This document shows positions 32,926-43,413 of a stretch of DNA of 64,000 nucleotides, piece after piece; positions within the stretch are counted from its first letter, which is position 1, and each line of letters begins with the position of its first letter. The notes under the pieces were generated by a model. The model did not search any database and was not told where the DNA came from. It saw nothing but the letters and a program-made list of their open reading frames with translations. Origin of the DNA: Pegoplata infirma (lineage: Eukaryota; Arthropoda; Insecta; Diptera; Anthomyiidae); contig OY992540.1 in the NCBI GenBank assembly GCA_963921195.1, forward strand, positions 175,617,896-175,681,895, given 5' to 3'. A program made the position numbers and the translations under genes.

Positions 32926-33766
32926 CCCAGCAAAATTTTCGGTTGCAAAGATCCGATTGGGGAACAACTTATACTTCCCTAGAACCTGTTCTAATTCTTG
33001 TGCAACACCGATTCTTTTTACAAAGGGATTGTCCCAAAAGCAACTGGTGTTTGTAAGCAAAATTAGAACATATTTTTGTTCCTCGGAATCGGTTCTAGAA
33101 GTGAAATTTGGAACAGAAATGAGAATTAAAAAAATATTTTAAATTGCATTAATTTATTAAGTAAAGATAAAGATAATCTAATATGACATGGAATATTCAC
33201 ATCCATATCCAAAACTAAATCCTTTCTCTCCTCCAAAATTGCATTTTGGGCTTTGCAATAATGATATACTAGAACATGGATTTTCTGCAAACAAAAATGG
33301 AAAACATTATTTTATTAGTATTCGACCCGACCCAGACAATCAAAATTTAATTTACTTACCTTTGTATCAACAATTTTCACGATTTTATCCTTATAATTTG
33401 ATAGAATTTCGTGTTTTCTTCTTGGTTAAAAAAAAATTTATATTCCCACCCAGAAATAAAAATTTAATTTACTCACATTTATTTCAACAATTTTCAGGAT
33501 TATAATCTGCTATTTTAAAAGAATTTCCCGTCTTTTCTTGATTAACAAAAATAAATTGATATTTATTTTTTTAATTTTTTTGACACATAATTTTTTTTTA
33601 ATTCCTGAGAACCAAAATGTTATGAAACTTTGATTGCAGAGAACAAGCTTCACAATAATTTTCACTTAACTTGTTCTGAATAATTAAAGTGTAATAGTGT
33701 ATGGTTACCGAAGAACCTGTTCTAGAACAAGTGTTGCCAGAATCGGTTCTGAAAAATTTTCCTGGG
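32926..33766. mobile_element. CCCAGC-ended element (841 bp, TA flank)
   Basis: Ends CCCAGCAAAATTTTCGGTT and complement with mismatches; TA on both sides (32924-32925, 33767-33768). Subterminal 'GAACCTGTTCTA' palindromes are at both ends. The middle has a 120-bp tandem duplication (about 33345-33560, 'AATTTAATTTACT(T/C)AC'). A 105-codon open frame at 33188-33505 spans this duplication and is judged non-coding. Confidence 0.65.
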
Positions 33767-33882
33767 TAGCTTCAACAAAAAATTTTGAATTTATCGTAAT
33801 TCCCATAGAAAAATCCTAATAAATGCAGCAACATGTACAACATTAAGGGCGGATTATATATATATATATATATTTATTCCTT

Positions 33883-33944
33883 TTATTCCTAGGAGGAACA
33901 TAGGGCCATAACAAAGTTATTCCATACTATTCTATCTAAAGCTA
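33883..33944 (-). pseudogene. Last codons of the twin-primed LINE
   Basis: The minus strand reads 'ALDRIVWNNFVMALCSS' and a TAG, the usual closing motif after '...SWNEIK'. The TIR element at 33945-35138 separates it from 'SWNEIK' at 35141. Confidence 0.75.
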
Positions 33945-34305
33945 TCCCAATTAGAAATTTTGTCTTTAAGACAATGTCAGTAATGATTCATCAGGTAGAA
34001 GTCAGCAAGTGAAAACATTTTACTAAAGACAACTTAAGGACATGTCATAATTTTTGTCGGAGCTCCCCAAGTTCTATAAATGCACTGACTTGTCATATAA
34101 GTTGTCTTATCAATTTAGAAAAATCATGTCTTTAATGCTGACAATTACATAGCAAATCCGACCCATCACTAAAAATTTTTTTTTCCGATGTAAAATCGAT
34201 GTAATTTTGTTTAATCCTTTAAAACTCTTTTAATTTTCTTTGTAATTAAAAAAATAAAATTGAATTGGTCTTAAAACAATAAAAAAAAATAAAAAAAAAA
34301 AAATC

Positions 34306-34382
34306 CGCGACCGGGGATTGAACCGAGGCCAAAAATCTACAACACGTAAGCTGTCGAACCTGCTAGACAACTAGGCCAACCA
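34306..34382 (-). tRNA. tRNA-like sequence (SINE head or tRNA pseudogene)
   Basis: The minus strand contains an A-box-like TGGCCTAGTTGTCTAGCAGG and a B-box-like GGTTCAATCCC about 40 bp apart, followed by a long T run just after 'GGTCGCGG', as for a Pol III unit. The acceptor stem does not pair well, so it is not a working tRNA. No anticodon identity can be given. Confidence 0.4.
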
Positions 34383-34464
34383 CAACTTAAAATTGTTTGT
34401 AATAAAATATATTTTGAAATCATAATATTTTCAAATTTGTCAAAAACAAAATAAATTGAATATA

Positions 34465-34680
34465 TCGTCACCTTAATTGTAAAGTGCTCCTGCAATATTT
34501 TTTTTGTAAATATTTTTTTTGTTTTGTATAAATAATATTAAAAACAACTAAATTACGCCTAAATAACTCTAACAAAATCTTATTAAATTGAATGAAACCA
34601 AATTCCAATTAATATTTAAAAAAATGTTATATTTGAGGAAGAAAAATTCATATTGTAGCATTTTTCAATTCAGGTGACGA
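34465..34680. mobile_element. Short TCGTCACC-ended MITE (216 bp)
   Basis: Ends TCGTCACCTTAATTG and the complement of TCGTCACCTGAATTG. Left flank TA, right flank AA. Same end sequence as the 3-kb element in the copia-type RT (27313-30320). Confidence 0.65.
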
Positions 34681-35140
34681 AATATATATAACAGGACAAT
34701 TCAAATAATAAATTAATTTAAATTTGTTTTTAAATAAACACATTTATTATCAACGTTTGGCTAAAGGGGCAAGGTGCTAGACCAGTGAACAGAAGGTTCT
34801 GAGTTCGCGGACCAAGTGAGGCAGATCAAAATAGTAAGTTTTAAAAAATTAAATTTAAGAAATAGACAGATAAAAATAGTAAGTAGTGTAAATTAAAAGA
34901 CGTGATTAATAAATTTTTAATTTTTGGACGATCTCAGACGTACTATGTACATGTCATAATGTAGTCAGCACTATTGACTACCTGAATACTTGTCGGCGAG
35001 GAATTTTGACAAAATACTTGAAAAAGTCAGGAGGTGTCATGAGGTTTTTTGTATGGTCAGAGATTTTTCAGTCAGTAGGTACACTGACATTGTCATAAGG
35101 AAGTCTTTGAGATGTCTTAACGACATTTCTAATTGGGATA

Positions 35141-35852
35141 TATTTTATTTCATTCCAACTTCGACCAGCACTAGCTGCTTCTGTTTCAACAAGTCTTCTC
35201 CACGTATTTGATGGTCTTCCTCTTCTACGGCTTCCTTGCGGATTCCAATCCAGTGCTTGTCTGGCTATGTCATCATGTGGCTTCCTTAAGGTGTGTCCTA
35301 TCCACCTCCATTTAAGCAATCATATCTCCTTCTGAATTGGTTGCTGCCTTGTCAACTGCCATAGTGTATTATTGGAAATTACCGCTGGCCAGAAAACTCG
35401 TAAGATTTTTCGAAGGCATCGATTAATGAATACCTGTAGAGCCTTTAATTCTGCTGTGGCAGCGTTCCACGTCTCGCAACCGTAGAGAAGGACAGATTTC
35501 ACATTGGAGTTAAAAATTTTAACTTTGGTCTTCCTTGAAATTAGCGGAGAACTCCATACATTTTGCAATGCTCCATATGCTGCGCGTCCTTTCTTTATAC
35601 GAGAGTTAATATCTCTCTTGTTCCGCCGTTGTTATTAATAATGCTGCCTAAATAACAAAATGAGTTTACTATTTCGATTTCTGCGCCAGAAATAGTAAAG
35701 TTCTGGGGTGGGTTGGCGTTAATGCATAAAATCTTAGTTTTTGCTATATTGATCTTTAGACCTGATTTTGCAGCATGATCTTTAACAGCTTGCAACTTCA
35801 AAGATAGATCAGTGTGCTTATGAGATAAAAGACAAATGTCGTCAGCGTCTTT
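35141..35852 (-). pseudogene. LINE RT palm/thumb and C-terminal domain (3' half)
   Basis: Order on the minus strand: 'ADDICLLSHKHTDLSLKLQA', 'GLKINIAKTKIL', 'FCYLGSIINNNGGT', a frame break near 35610, 'KVKIFNSNVKSVLLYGCETW', 'FINRCLRKILRVFWP', a stop near 35320, then 'WRWIGHTLRKPHDDIARQAL' and 'RRRGRPSNTWRRLVETEA'. The residue before ADD is Asp in place of the usual Tyr/Phe, probably because the inversion joint lies there. Confidence 0.8.
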
Positions 35853-36260
35853 AGAACCTCTGTTACGTAGAGAACAGGCTGGATTTCGTCCTCGCAGATC
35901 AGTCATTGATCACGTAAATAGCCTTCGCATCATTGTGGAACAATCTGTTGAATTCAGAACTCCATTATACCTTGGGTTTATAGATTTTGAAAGAGCGTTT
36001 GATACCCTACAACATGAGGCTATTTGGAAGGCATTGGTTTGCAAAGGTGTTCCCCAAAAAATTATTAATATGGTCAAGGGGTTATATAACGACGCCAGTT
36101 GCCGAATTTTGCATGAAGATCAAGTTGGAGAAAGAGTGATGATTCTGACTGGAGTGCGACAAGGCTGCGTATTGTCTCCGCTGCTTTTCAATATAGTACT
36201 GGACGTGACGATGAAGAACGTAATGAAGGAGTCTGGCGGTATTCAATGGGGTATGCAAGG
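35853..36260 (+). pseudogene. LINE RT fingers/palm, inverted 5' half
   Basis: The plus strand reads 'REQAGFRPRRSVIDHVNSL', 'LYLGFIDFERAFDTLQHEAI', 'VRQGCVLSPLLFNIVLD' and 'GGIQWGMQGR', the segment immediately before the YxDD box. The inner end ('LLRREQ') is the 5' truncation point. Confidence 0.85.
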
Positions 36261-36750
36261 GCGGATTACTCAATGAAAAGTTAGCTGCTAACTGAAAATT
36301 TAACGTAGCCTTATGTCAAAATTTGTAGGAAAAGGTTAAATTTAACGGAGAGTTATTTTATAACGGATTGAGTAATCCAGCCTAAGTAATGGTAACGGAA
36401 ATTTTTTAGCTTCCGGTTAATAAATAGAATATTTACAAAACAAATAGTTTTAGTTCTCACCAAAAAATGTAAAAAAATAATAATATCAAGCGGTAAGATT
36501 TTTTTGTAATAAAGTACTGGTACAGCACTTTTAGGGTTGTTATTTCCAAGTACTCTATTTTCAAAAAAAAGGTACTTTGCCAGTACTATATTTTTTGTAC
36601 CGCTGGCAATTTCTGGCTGGGCGATTACCAAAATTTCAAACTATTTTTACTACAATTGGAAATTTTTGTTTACTTTTTGTATTGAAAATTTCCAGCTGTA
36701 GTAAAAATAGTAAAAAACAGTAGATTGCAGTAAGGTAATCGAATGAACCT
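36260..36750. repeat. Two small hairpin MITEs
   Basis: 36260-36382: GGATTACTCAAT and complement form the ends of a roughly 120-bp hairpin element. 36617-36740: CGATTACC ends with 'CTATTTTTACTACA' arms around a 25-bp loop. No coding sequence in this stretch. Confidence 0.55.
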
Positions 36751-37060
36751 TTAAATTTATTTTTTGTATTTATTGTTTCAACAGGTAATTTATTAAATAT
36801 TGTGGGTGGGGTTAGTAATGTGTTTTTACCGTAATCGTTAAAAAGCTTGGTACTTTAAATCTACCTTGAGTGTTTCTTCACAATACAGCAGCAAGCAGCA
36901 GACAGCGAAAGTTTTACATGTATTTTGTTGTTGCGGCAACAACAAAATACATGTAAAAATTTTGCTGTTTGCTGCTGTATTGTAAAGAGACACTGAGATC
37001 GACGAAATCTGGTGTCGTTATAGAATTCGTTGGTTAAAGTTGTATAGTAGGCGTGTTTTT
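36750..37060 (-). pseudogene. LINE C-terminal relic with a perfect hairpin insertion
   Basis: The minus strand reads 'YYTTLTNEFYNDTRFRR', is interrupted at 36869-36994, and resumes 'GRFK' and 'NDYGKNTLLTPPTIFNKLP', matching the C-terminus of the LINE at 8398-8862. The insertion is a 126-bp hairpin with arms ACAATACAGCAGCAAGCAGC and near-perfect complement, centred on GTTGTTGCGGCAACAAC. Confidence 0.7.
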
Positions 37061-37586
37061 TTCAAGTTTTTTATATATAACTATAAATACTTGTAAAAAA
37101 ACGGTATCACTACTTAACATTATAAATTTGGCAACTCTTGTTTTTTTGCTGAATGCACTTGGTATCACTTTATTATTTATTATTTTATATTGAAGTTATT
37201 TTTCGCGACCTTGGAACAACAAGGTTCTATTTGCACCAACACTACTATTGAGAAAACTAAGGTTGAATATTGTTAATCGCTTTACTAAGTCAGTTTTGAC
37301 TAAATTAAAAAGCGGGTTTTGAATAATTTGAAATTAGTCCTTAAATTTTATTATGTATTTGATAATATTCGCGCTACTATATTAGTTTTTGCACAATTTG
37401 AGTCTCAAATAGCAGATAGAACTCTGTTGCTCAACGATAAGGCACATGAATTTGGACAACATGGTTCTAACTGCCAAATAGAACCTTGTGTTTCTGTAAG
37501 AAATACTTTTTTGCAGATAGAACCTTGTGTTATTTGGATTTCAATATAATAATACAACATTTGTTAATCAAAAATAACCCGACTTA

Positions 37587-38142
37587 CAAGGTAAGCCTCC
37601 CTAGTGTCCACCTGGGATCTTCGTAATATTTTTTATATTTTGTAGAGCAGGAAAAACAATGTCACACGTTATTAGGGGAGCGGGTGAACATAAGGGGAAA
37701 AGAACGGTCAGTTTTTAGTCCTGGTAATGAGTATTTCATTGTAATGGTTTCATCATCGGTATGAGTTTTAATAAAATACTCCACTGCTAGGGCCATAATG
37801 GAATTTTTGCTTTTAAGTACCACCAGAATCGCTCCATGTTAACAGTTTTGTGATATTCTTGTCTTCGAATACTTTTTCGACAGTTTTTTTGGAAGGCTGA
37901 TGCTATATCGTTCACACTTCTTCCGCCAGTGCTGCTGTTGGAGTAACTGAAGTTTTATCAAAAGCCTTTTATTTCATGTGTTTTTACTTTAAAAACCTTG
38001 CTTCAGGAATTCGTTTGCGGATTTTAATTCCTAATCGCATCTTTTAGCTACCCCAATTACATTATTTTTCTTCTCGAGTGTGTTAAAACTATTTTTTGGG
38101 AGTCGCAAAAGCTCCAAGCGAAGCCACTAGGGAGGAAACTCT
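37587..38142. mobile_element. Second copy of the CAAGGGAAG-ended MITE (556 bp)
   Basis: Starts CAAGGTAAGCCTCCCTAGTG and ends CACTAGGGAGG...; TTA flanks (37584-37586, 38143-38145). Shares 'TTTTGTAGAGCAG' and 'CACACGT(A)TTA' phrases with 18832-19430. Confidence 0.65.
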
Positions 38143-38383
38143 TTATTTTCAATAAGTTTCAAGACAATACTGTGCTCATGTGACTTTAAACACATATTTT
38201 TCTTTACAGTTGGTTCTAAACTCAAAAATAACCTTGTCAATTACTAGAAAAAGTCCCGTAATCCCATTTTACAAATATCTTAGGTTAGGTTAGGTTGTAA
38301 GTGGCTGCTGACGTTTTACGTCAACACACGTTGTAGACTCTGAGGTCCATTGTGATACCACGGGACCGTAATAGGTTTCCCTA

Positions 38384-41300
38384 CTAGTCCCTTTCGTTAA
38401 ACCAGTTTGAGCTTCTTATGAAACTCCTTAGATATTGAATTTTGACATCCGACAAATCAGAAAGATCGTACAGCTCCCTAGATCCCAGTGAAGCAAGTCT
38501 CTGACCAGAAAGTGCCGGGCAATGGCAAATAAAGTGTTCGATAGTTTCCAACTCCTCTTCATCCATGCAACTTCGGCAAAAGTCATTCGACGGCACATTT
38601 AACCGCTCTGCGTGCTTCCCTATAAGACAGTGTCCGGTAATTATAGAAACCACCGTCGAAATCTCACCTCTTGGAAGCGATGTCAGCTCACTTGTGCGCC
38701 CCTGATTAAGAGAAGGCCAAATCAGTCGTGTTGTCTCACACGTCCATCCATTTGCCCGTCTTTGATTAGTCTCCGTCGCAGAACAAAGTCGTAGGTTTTG
38801 GTTGCAAGTTTCTAGAGGCATACCAACACATTCCAATTCTGTTGGAACCTGTAAGGTAGTTCCTAGTCTTGCAAGCTCATCGGCTTTGCAATTCCCTGGA
38901 ATGTCTCTGTGCCCTGGGACCCATATGAGTCGTATGTTAAACTGCTTGGCCATCTCATTTAAAGACGTGCGGCAGTTAAGGGCAGATCTTGTTTTCAGAA
39001 ACATTGAATCCAGGGACTTGACTGCGGTTGTAGACAAGACATTGCAGCTCAACCAGTCAGCCACTTCTTTTATTGCCAGCATCTCTGCCTGGTAAACACT
39101 GCAATGATCTGGCAATCTTTGAGCCAGGCTCAATCCAAGCTCTTCCGAATAGACTCCAAAGCCCACCCGTTCGTGCAGCCTCGATCCATCTGTGTAAAAA
39201 TTTATGGTGGCTCCACTACCCGGAATGCCGCCCATCCAAGACTCCCTGGATGGTATCATAGTGGTAAAGTGGCGCTCAAAGAGGCTCAAAGAGGGAGCAC
39301 AGTCCACATTTTGTGGTATTGTTATCTTCTTCAAGATCGCGCTATGGCCACAATCACTGCTCCTCCATTGCAGCGTGCTATTAAGTCGAATTGCCGACGC
39401 AGCCGCATACTGCCTACCCAATATGTCCAACAATATCAGGTGAAGGAGGATTTCTAATGCAGCCGTAGGTGTAGTACGAAGAGCACCAGTGATGCACATC
39501 GACGCCATTCTCTGTACCTTTGTGATAAAGACACAGTTCGCTTTTGTTTCTAAAGCAGGCCACCAGACAATGATTCCATACAGCAAAATTAGACGCACCA
39601 CTGCTGTATAGATCCAATGAACGACTTGAGGGCTAAAACCCCATCGTTTTCCAATGGCCCTTTTACAGGAATACAAAGCAATCGTTGCTTTTCTCACCCG
39701 TTCCTCAATATTACGCCTGAAATTCAGCTTCCTATCTAGAAATACTCCAAGATACTTGGCTCCATCTGAGAAGGTGATTTCAGTACCGTCCAGAGAAATA
39801 GGATCAAAAGCAGGAATCTTAATTTTCCTTGTAAACAAAATAAGCTCTGTTTTACTAGGATTAACTCCTAGACCACTGTCTCTTGCCCATTTAGACAGAT
39901 CTTTCAGAGAACCCTGAAGAATGTCCCGCAATGTTGGCAGATGCTTCCCCTTTACCGCTATCGCGACATCGTGAGCATATGCGACAACATGACAACCACG
40001 TGCTTCTAGAGATAGTAGCATTGAATTCAGTGCCAGATTCCAAAGAAGCGGCGAAAGAACACCTCCTTGTGGTGTGCCAGTATTGACAAACCGAGACATG
40101 ACGGACGCTCCCAATTCAGACGTTACACGTCTATTGGCAAGTAAGTTTTCCACCATTAAAACGATTTCACGCTTTACCCCCAGACCAGAGAATGCCAATA
40201 TTATCGATTCTGGGATGACATTATTAAAAGCCCCCTCAATATCAAGAAAGGCCACCATAGTGTACTCCTTTACCGAAAGCGATCTCTCGATGGTACCAAC
40301 GAGCTCATGAAGAGCTGTTTCCGTTGATCGTCCCTTGCTGTATGCATGTTGCTTTGTCGATAGCAAACTCGGGTCAATCACTCTACGCAAATATGAGTCT
40401 ATCATTCGTTCCATTGTCTTTAACAAAAAAGAAGACAGACTAATTGGTCTGAAATCCTTCGGAGCTGTGTGGGAACTTTTCCCAGCCTTCGGGATAAAGA
40501 CGACTCTGGTATCCCTCCATTTTAAAGGAATATACGACCAGTTGATGCATGATGTGTATAGATTATACAGCAACGGGGCTATATAGTCCGACACTTGCTG
40601 CAACTCAGCCGGGATTATACCATCAGGTCCCGGGGACTTATAGGGCCTGAAGCTTTTTATCGCCCAGATTAATGTTGGCATATTTATTATTTCCGAAGCA
40701 ATTTCAGATGCTTGGGCGTCAGAACGTTCCAAAGCTTGAAACGGCGTCATGGAATTGCCCGGAAAATGCGTGTTTAAAAGGAGATCCAGCGACTCTCCAC
40801 TGGAGGAAGACCACACCCCATTTGGATCTTTCAGGTATCCCAGAGTGCAAGGTGAAGAAGCGAGAACCTTGCGCAGCCCGTATGCCTCAGAAACGTCTTC
40901 TATGTTTCCACAGAAGTTTTTCCAAGAATCACATTTTGCATTTCTGATCATCTTTTTATAACTCTTAAGTTGCAGCCTGTATGCAGACCAGTCCTCGTCC
41001 GCTCTTGAAAATTTAGCCTTATTAAAGAGCTTTCTGCAGGAATCTCTACTCGTCTGCAACTCATTTGACCACCAAGGTGGCTTTTTTTCCCCTCTTGGCT
41101 TTGCAGAAGGGCAAGTCGCATCCAGGCACCTATTACAAACATTTGTTATATGGTCAACCAGACAGTCAATTTCCGCCAAACTATGCGGTTCAAATAAAGG
41201 TACTTCCTCCAAAAGCAAAGAAAAAGTCTCCCTATATTTCACCCAGTTTGTTCTCATCAGATTTCTAGAGACTGTCTCAACCCGGGCACGCTCCCTGAGT

Positions 41301-41930
41301 AAAAATTCAATGTAGCGATGATCTGAGAAAGAATGCTCTTCCAAAACTCTCCAGTCATCAATTCTATCAGACAATGTATCTGATACAAGTGTTACGTCAA
41401 GAACCTCTTGCCGCGTACTTGTAACGAAAGTTGGTTCACTACCCTTGTTACAAATATACAGGTTAGTGCTTAACAAAAACTCCAAAAGTGATTCGCCTCT
41501 ATCATTTGTGTCTGTACTTCCCCATATCGAATGATGTGCATTAGCATCACAACACACCATTAACTGGTGTCCCCTAGATTCAGACTCCCGAATTAGACCG
41601 ACAACCTTCTCCGGGGGTATTGGCCCCGGATTAGGAAAATACGCAGAGGCGAGCCAAATAGACTTCCCATGAGGCTCTAAGCTAGCCGCTGTAACATCCA
41701 TATCACTAAAAGTTGATAAAATGAATATATTTAAGCCATTTTTCGCCAAGATGCAGGCTCTTGGCAACCACCAACTTAAACCCAGGGGTCTTCAATCCGC
41801 AAACCCTGCCACCCCGCACCCAGGGCTCTTGGATAAAAACCAAGTCAACTGCATCTGTCGTCAGGCGCAGCAAGAGTGCAACTGAGGCTGCCTTACAGTG
41901 ATGGAGGTTTATTTGTAGGAACCGCAACAT
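38384..41930 (-). pseudogene. LOA ORF2: endonuclease, RT, RNase H, zinc motif
   Basis: The start is the ATG at 41930 ('MLRFLQINLHHCKAAS'), overlapping the ORF1 end. One frameshift near 41765 separates the first 55 residues from the 1127-residue frame that follows. Endonuclease: 'QINLHH', 'FIQEPWV', 'CDANAHHSIWGS', 'FSDHRYIEF'. RT: 'KSPGPDGIIPAEL', 'DFRPISLSSFLLKTMER', 'FLDIEGAFNNV', 'GTPQGGVLSPLLWNL'; the catalytic box reads AYAHD where AYADD is expected. RNase H: 'FYTDGSR', 'QAEMLAIKEV', 'NCKADELARLG', but the usual SDSQAAI segment is altered ('VLSTTAVKSL'). It ends with a C-x2-C...H...C zinc-like motif (CRSCMDEEE...HFICHC). Confidence 0.9.
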
Positions 41931-43271
41931 CTTGTTTTTTTTCCACCATCCTTTCCACCACCGTGTTATTGGCTTTATCCCCCGTGTTATCATAGAGGTC
42001 GCATTCGTGCCCAGATTCGGTTTTGAATAAGCCAGATGTGTGTCCCATCTGTTCTGAATCGGAGGCAACAGAACTCTCTGAATTCCTCACTCGTCCTGAA
42101 TGTCACCCATCGTGGCATCAGCTTTATCCTCCGTGCCATCACAGAGGTCGCATTCGTTACCGGATTCGGTTTCGAAAATGCCAGATGCATCTCCCATCAG
42201 CCTAGAATCGGTCAGCTGAATATCAACCTTTTCCAGATTCTCCTCCTCAGCCGACTCTGCCACTGCCTTGGCTGCGTCCAAAATAGGCTTCTGGTCGCCC
42301 TTGTAGACATTGACTCTTATATGAAAAAAGCCAAATCTAATAATACCGTCAGTCCTGGCTCGATTCCTCATTAACCAAGACCACTGCTTGACGACGAGCG
42401 CCCTCCATCTCACCCAATCTGGCAATTTGCCAATTCTGAGTTGGAAGGTCAGGATTGCAGACTTTTATCATCTTTAGAATCACCGCAGTGTCACTTGTAG
42501 CCATTGGAATCCATGCATGAGCTCTGGGTTGCGAAGGGATATCATGTTTTTCCACAACGTCCAGTCTGGCTCCAGGCCATAACTCTCCCACTTGGCTAAT
42601 GGCAACCTTAAACACGGCTGCGGATCTTTCGTTCCCAAAAGCAACGAGTTTTACTCGCCCCTGATACCAACCTGCGTTGACAGTAGTAGGGAGAAAATCA
42701 GGCATACTCTCAAAGAGCCTAAAGTAGATTTCATTTAATTTAGTTTCAACTAAACTCCACTTGTCCCTTGGAATACTACAATCCCCATTTTGCCTGTTTA
42801 TCACAGCCCTAACGAAGTTACCTTTCACCACTTCACTAAAAGACTGAGTCCAGACGTTGCCGGTCACCTTAGATCTCTTAGGTAAAGGTTTCTCGTCGGG
42901 CAAGTGCAACCTTTTACCAGACTTCGATGACGAGGCCGAAACAGCGCTCTGTCAGATGCGCGCATTGCCGAAAGTTTGTCCTGTTCTTCAATGACTGCTT
43001 TCGCCCATGATAGCGACGCCCTCTCACGTTCGGAGAGCTTCGTTCCATCGAGTTGGCTTAGTTTGTTAATTATTTTCAAACAAAGCCTTCTCTGGTTGTG
43101 CCTGACCTTTGATGGCTTAAGTTTATTTTTCTTTTTACCACCAATATTAGGCTGAGCACCCCTACCAGAATCAAGGCCGGACTTCAAGGTCGCAACCCTA
43201 AGACCAGTGCTAGGACCAGCACCAGTCGGTGAGGCAGAGCCTCGAATTAAATCGGTATCATTTGTGTCCAT
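41893..43271 (-). pseudogene. LOA ORF1 (gag-like), frameshifted, with internal duplication
   Basis: Begins MDTNDTDLIRGSASPTGAG, basic at 'GGKKKNKLKPSKVRHNQRR'. Frame changes near 42920 (into 'LPDEKPLPKRSKVTGNVW'), near 42362 (into 'TDGIIRFGFFHIRVNVYKGD') and near 42090. A block of about 95 bp is present twice (41971-42063, 42117-42211), encoding 'GIFETESGNECDLCD' and 'GLFKTESGHECDLYD'. It ends 'PTNKPPSL' overlapping the ORF2 start. Confidence 0.8.
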
Positions 43272-43413
43272 ATTTTCATTTTTCTTGATGTGGTTTTGAA
43301 AATATCACAAAAATACCTATTACGAACAATTTTAGTAATTCAATTTATAGCACGGAGTTAAAATAAAACACGTCCACACTCGTCAACAGTTGAACGAAAA
43401 CTCAAATATCTTA

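Larger units (their letters stand above)
33945..35138. mobile_element. TIR element (1194 bp) inside the LINE C-terminus
   Basis: Ends TCCCAATTAGAAAT and complement, TA on both sides. Beyond the 14-bp TIR the first and last 200 bp share loosely inverted phrases ('GACAATGTCAGT', 'GACATGTCATAA'). It contains a tRNA-like sequence (34306-34382) and a smaller TIR element (34465-34680). Confidence 0.65.
33850..36260 (-). mobile_element. LINE with inverted 5' half (twin-priming structure)
   Basis: The 3' half of a LINE ORF2 lies on the minus strand (35852 down to 33883, then an A/T-rich tail and (TA)n at 33854-33872). The preceding part of the same RT lies on the plus strand (about 35855-36260). The plus part ends ('GIQWGMQGR') at about the point in the protein where the minus part starts ('ADDICLLSH'), as expected from twin priming. 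The C-terminal motifs ('YGCETW', 'FINRCLRKIL', 'RRWIGHTLR'-like, 'RRRGRPSNTWRR') point to an RTE- or Nimb-like clade; not resolved. A TIR element (33945-35138) splits the last codons. Confidence 0.8.
38283..43402 (-). mobile_element. Full-length LOA-type LINE (5120 bp)
   Basis: A perfect 11-bp target duplication CAAATATCTTA (38272-38282, 43403-43413) bounds the element. The minus-strand 5' end is AGTTTTCGTTCAACTG; ORF1 and ORF2 overlap; the 3' end is 'GTATCACAATGGACC...' and an (CCTAA)3 tail. The RNase H domain after RT and 'LDIEGAFNNV' mark the LOA clade. Both ORFs are damaged. Confidence 0.92.

Noticed and set aside
33188..33505. 105-codon open frame with a YxxFxRF-like repeat
   Set aside because: It spans a 120-bp tandem duplication inside a CCCAGC-ended element; the apparent peptide repeat is simply that duplication.
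38283..38297. TTAGGTTAGGTTAGG, the insect telomere repeat unit
   Set aside because: Only three units, exactly at the 3' end of the LOA LINE next to its target duplication; it is the element's tail, not telomeric DNA.
38612..41268. Several plus-strand frames of 60-117 codons
   Set aside because: Shadows of the LOA ORF2 on the other strand.
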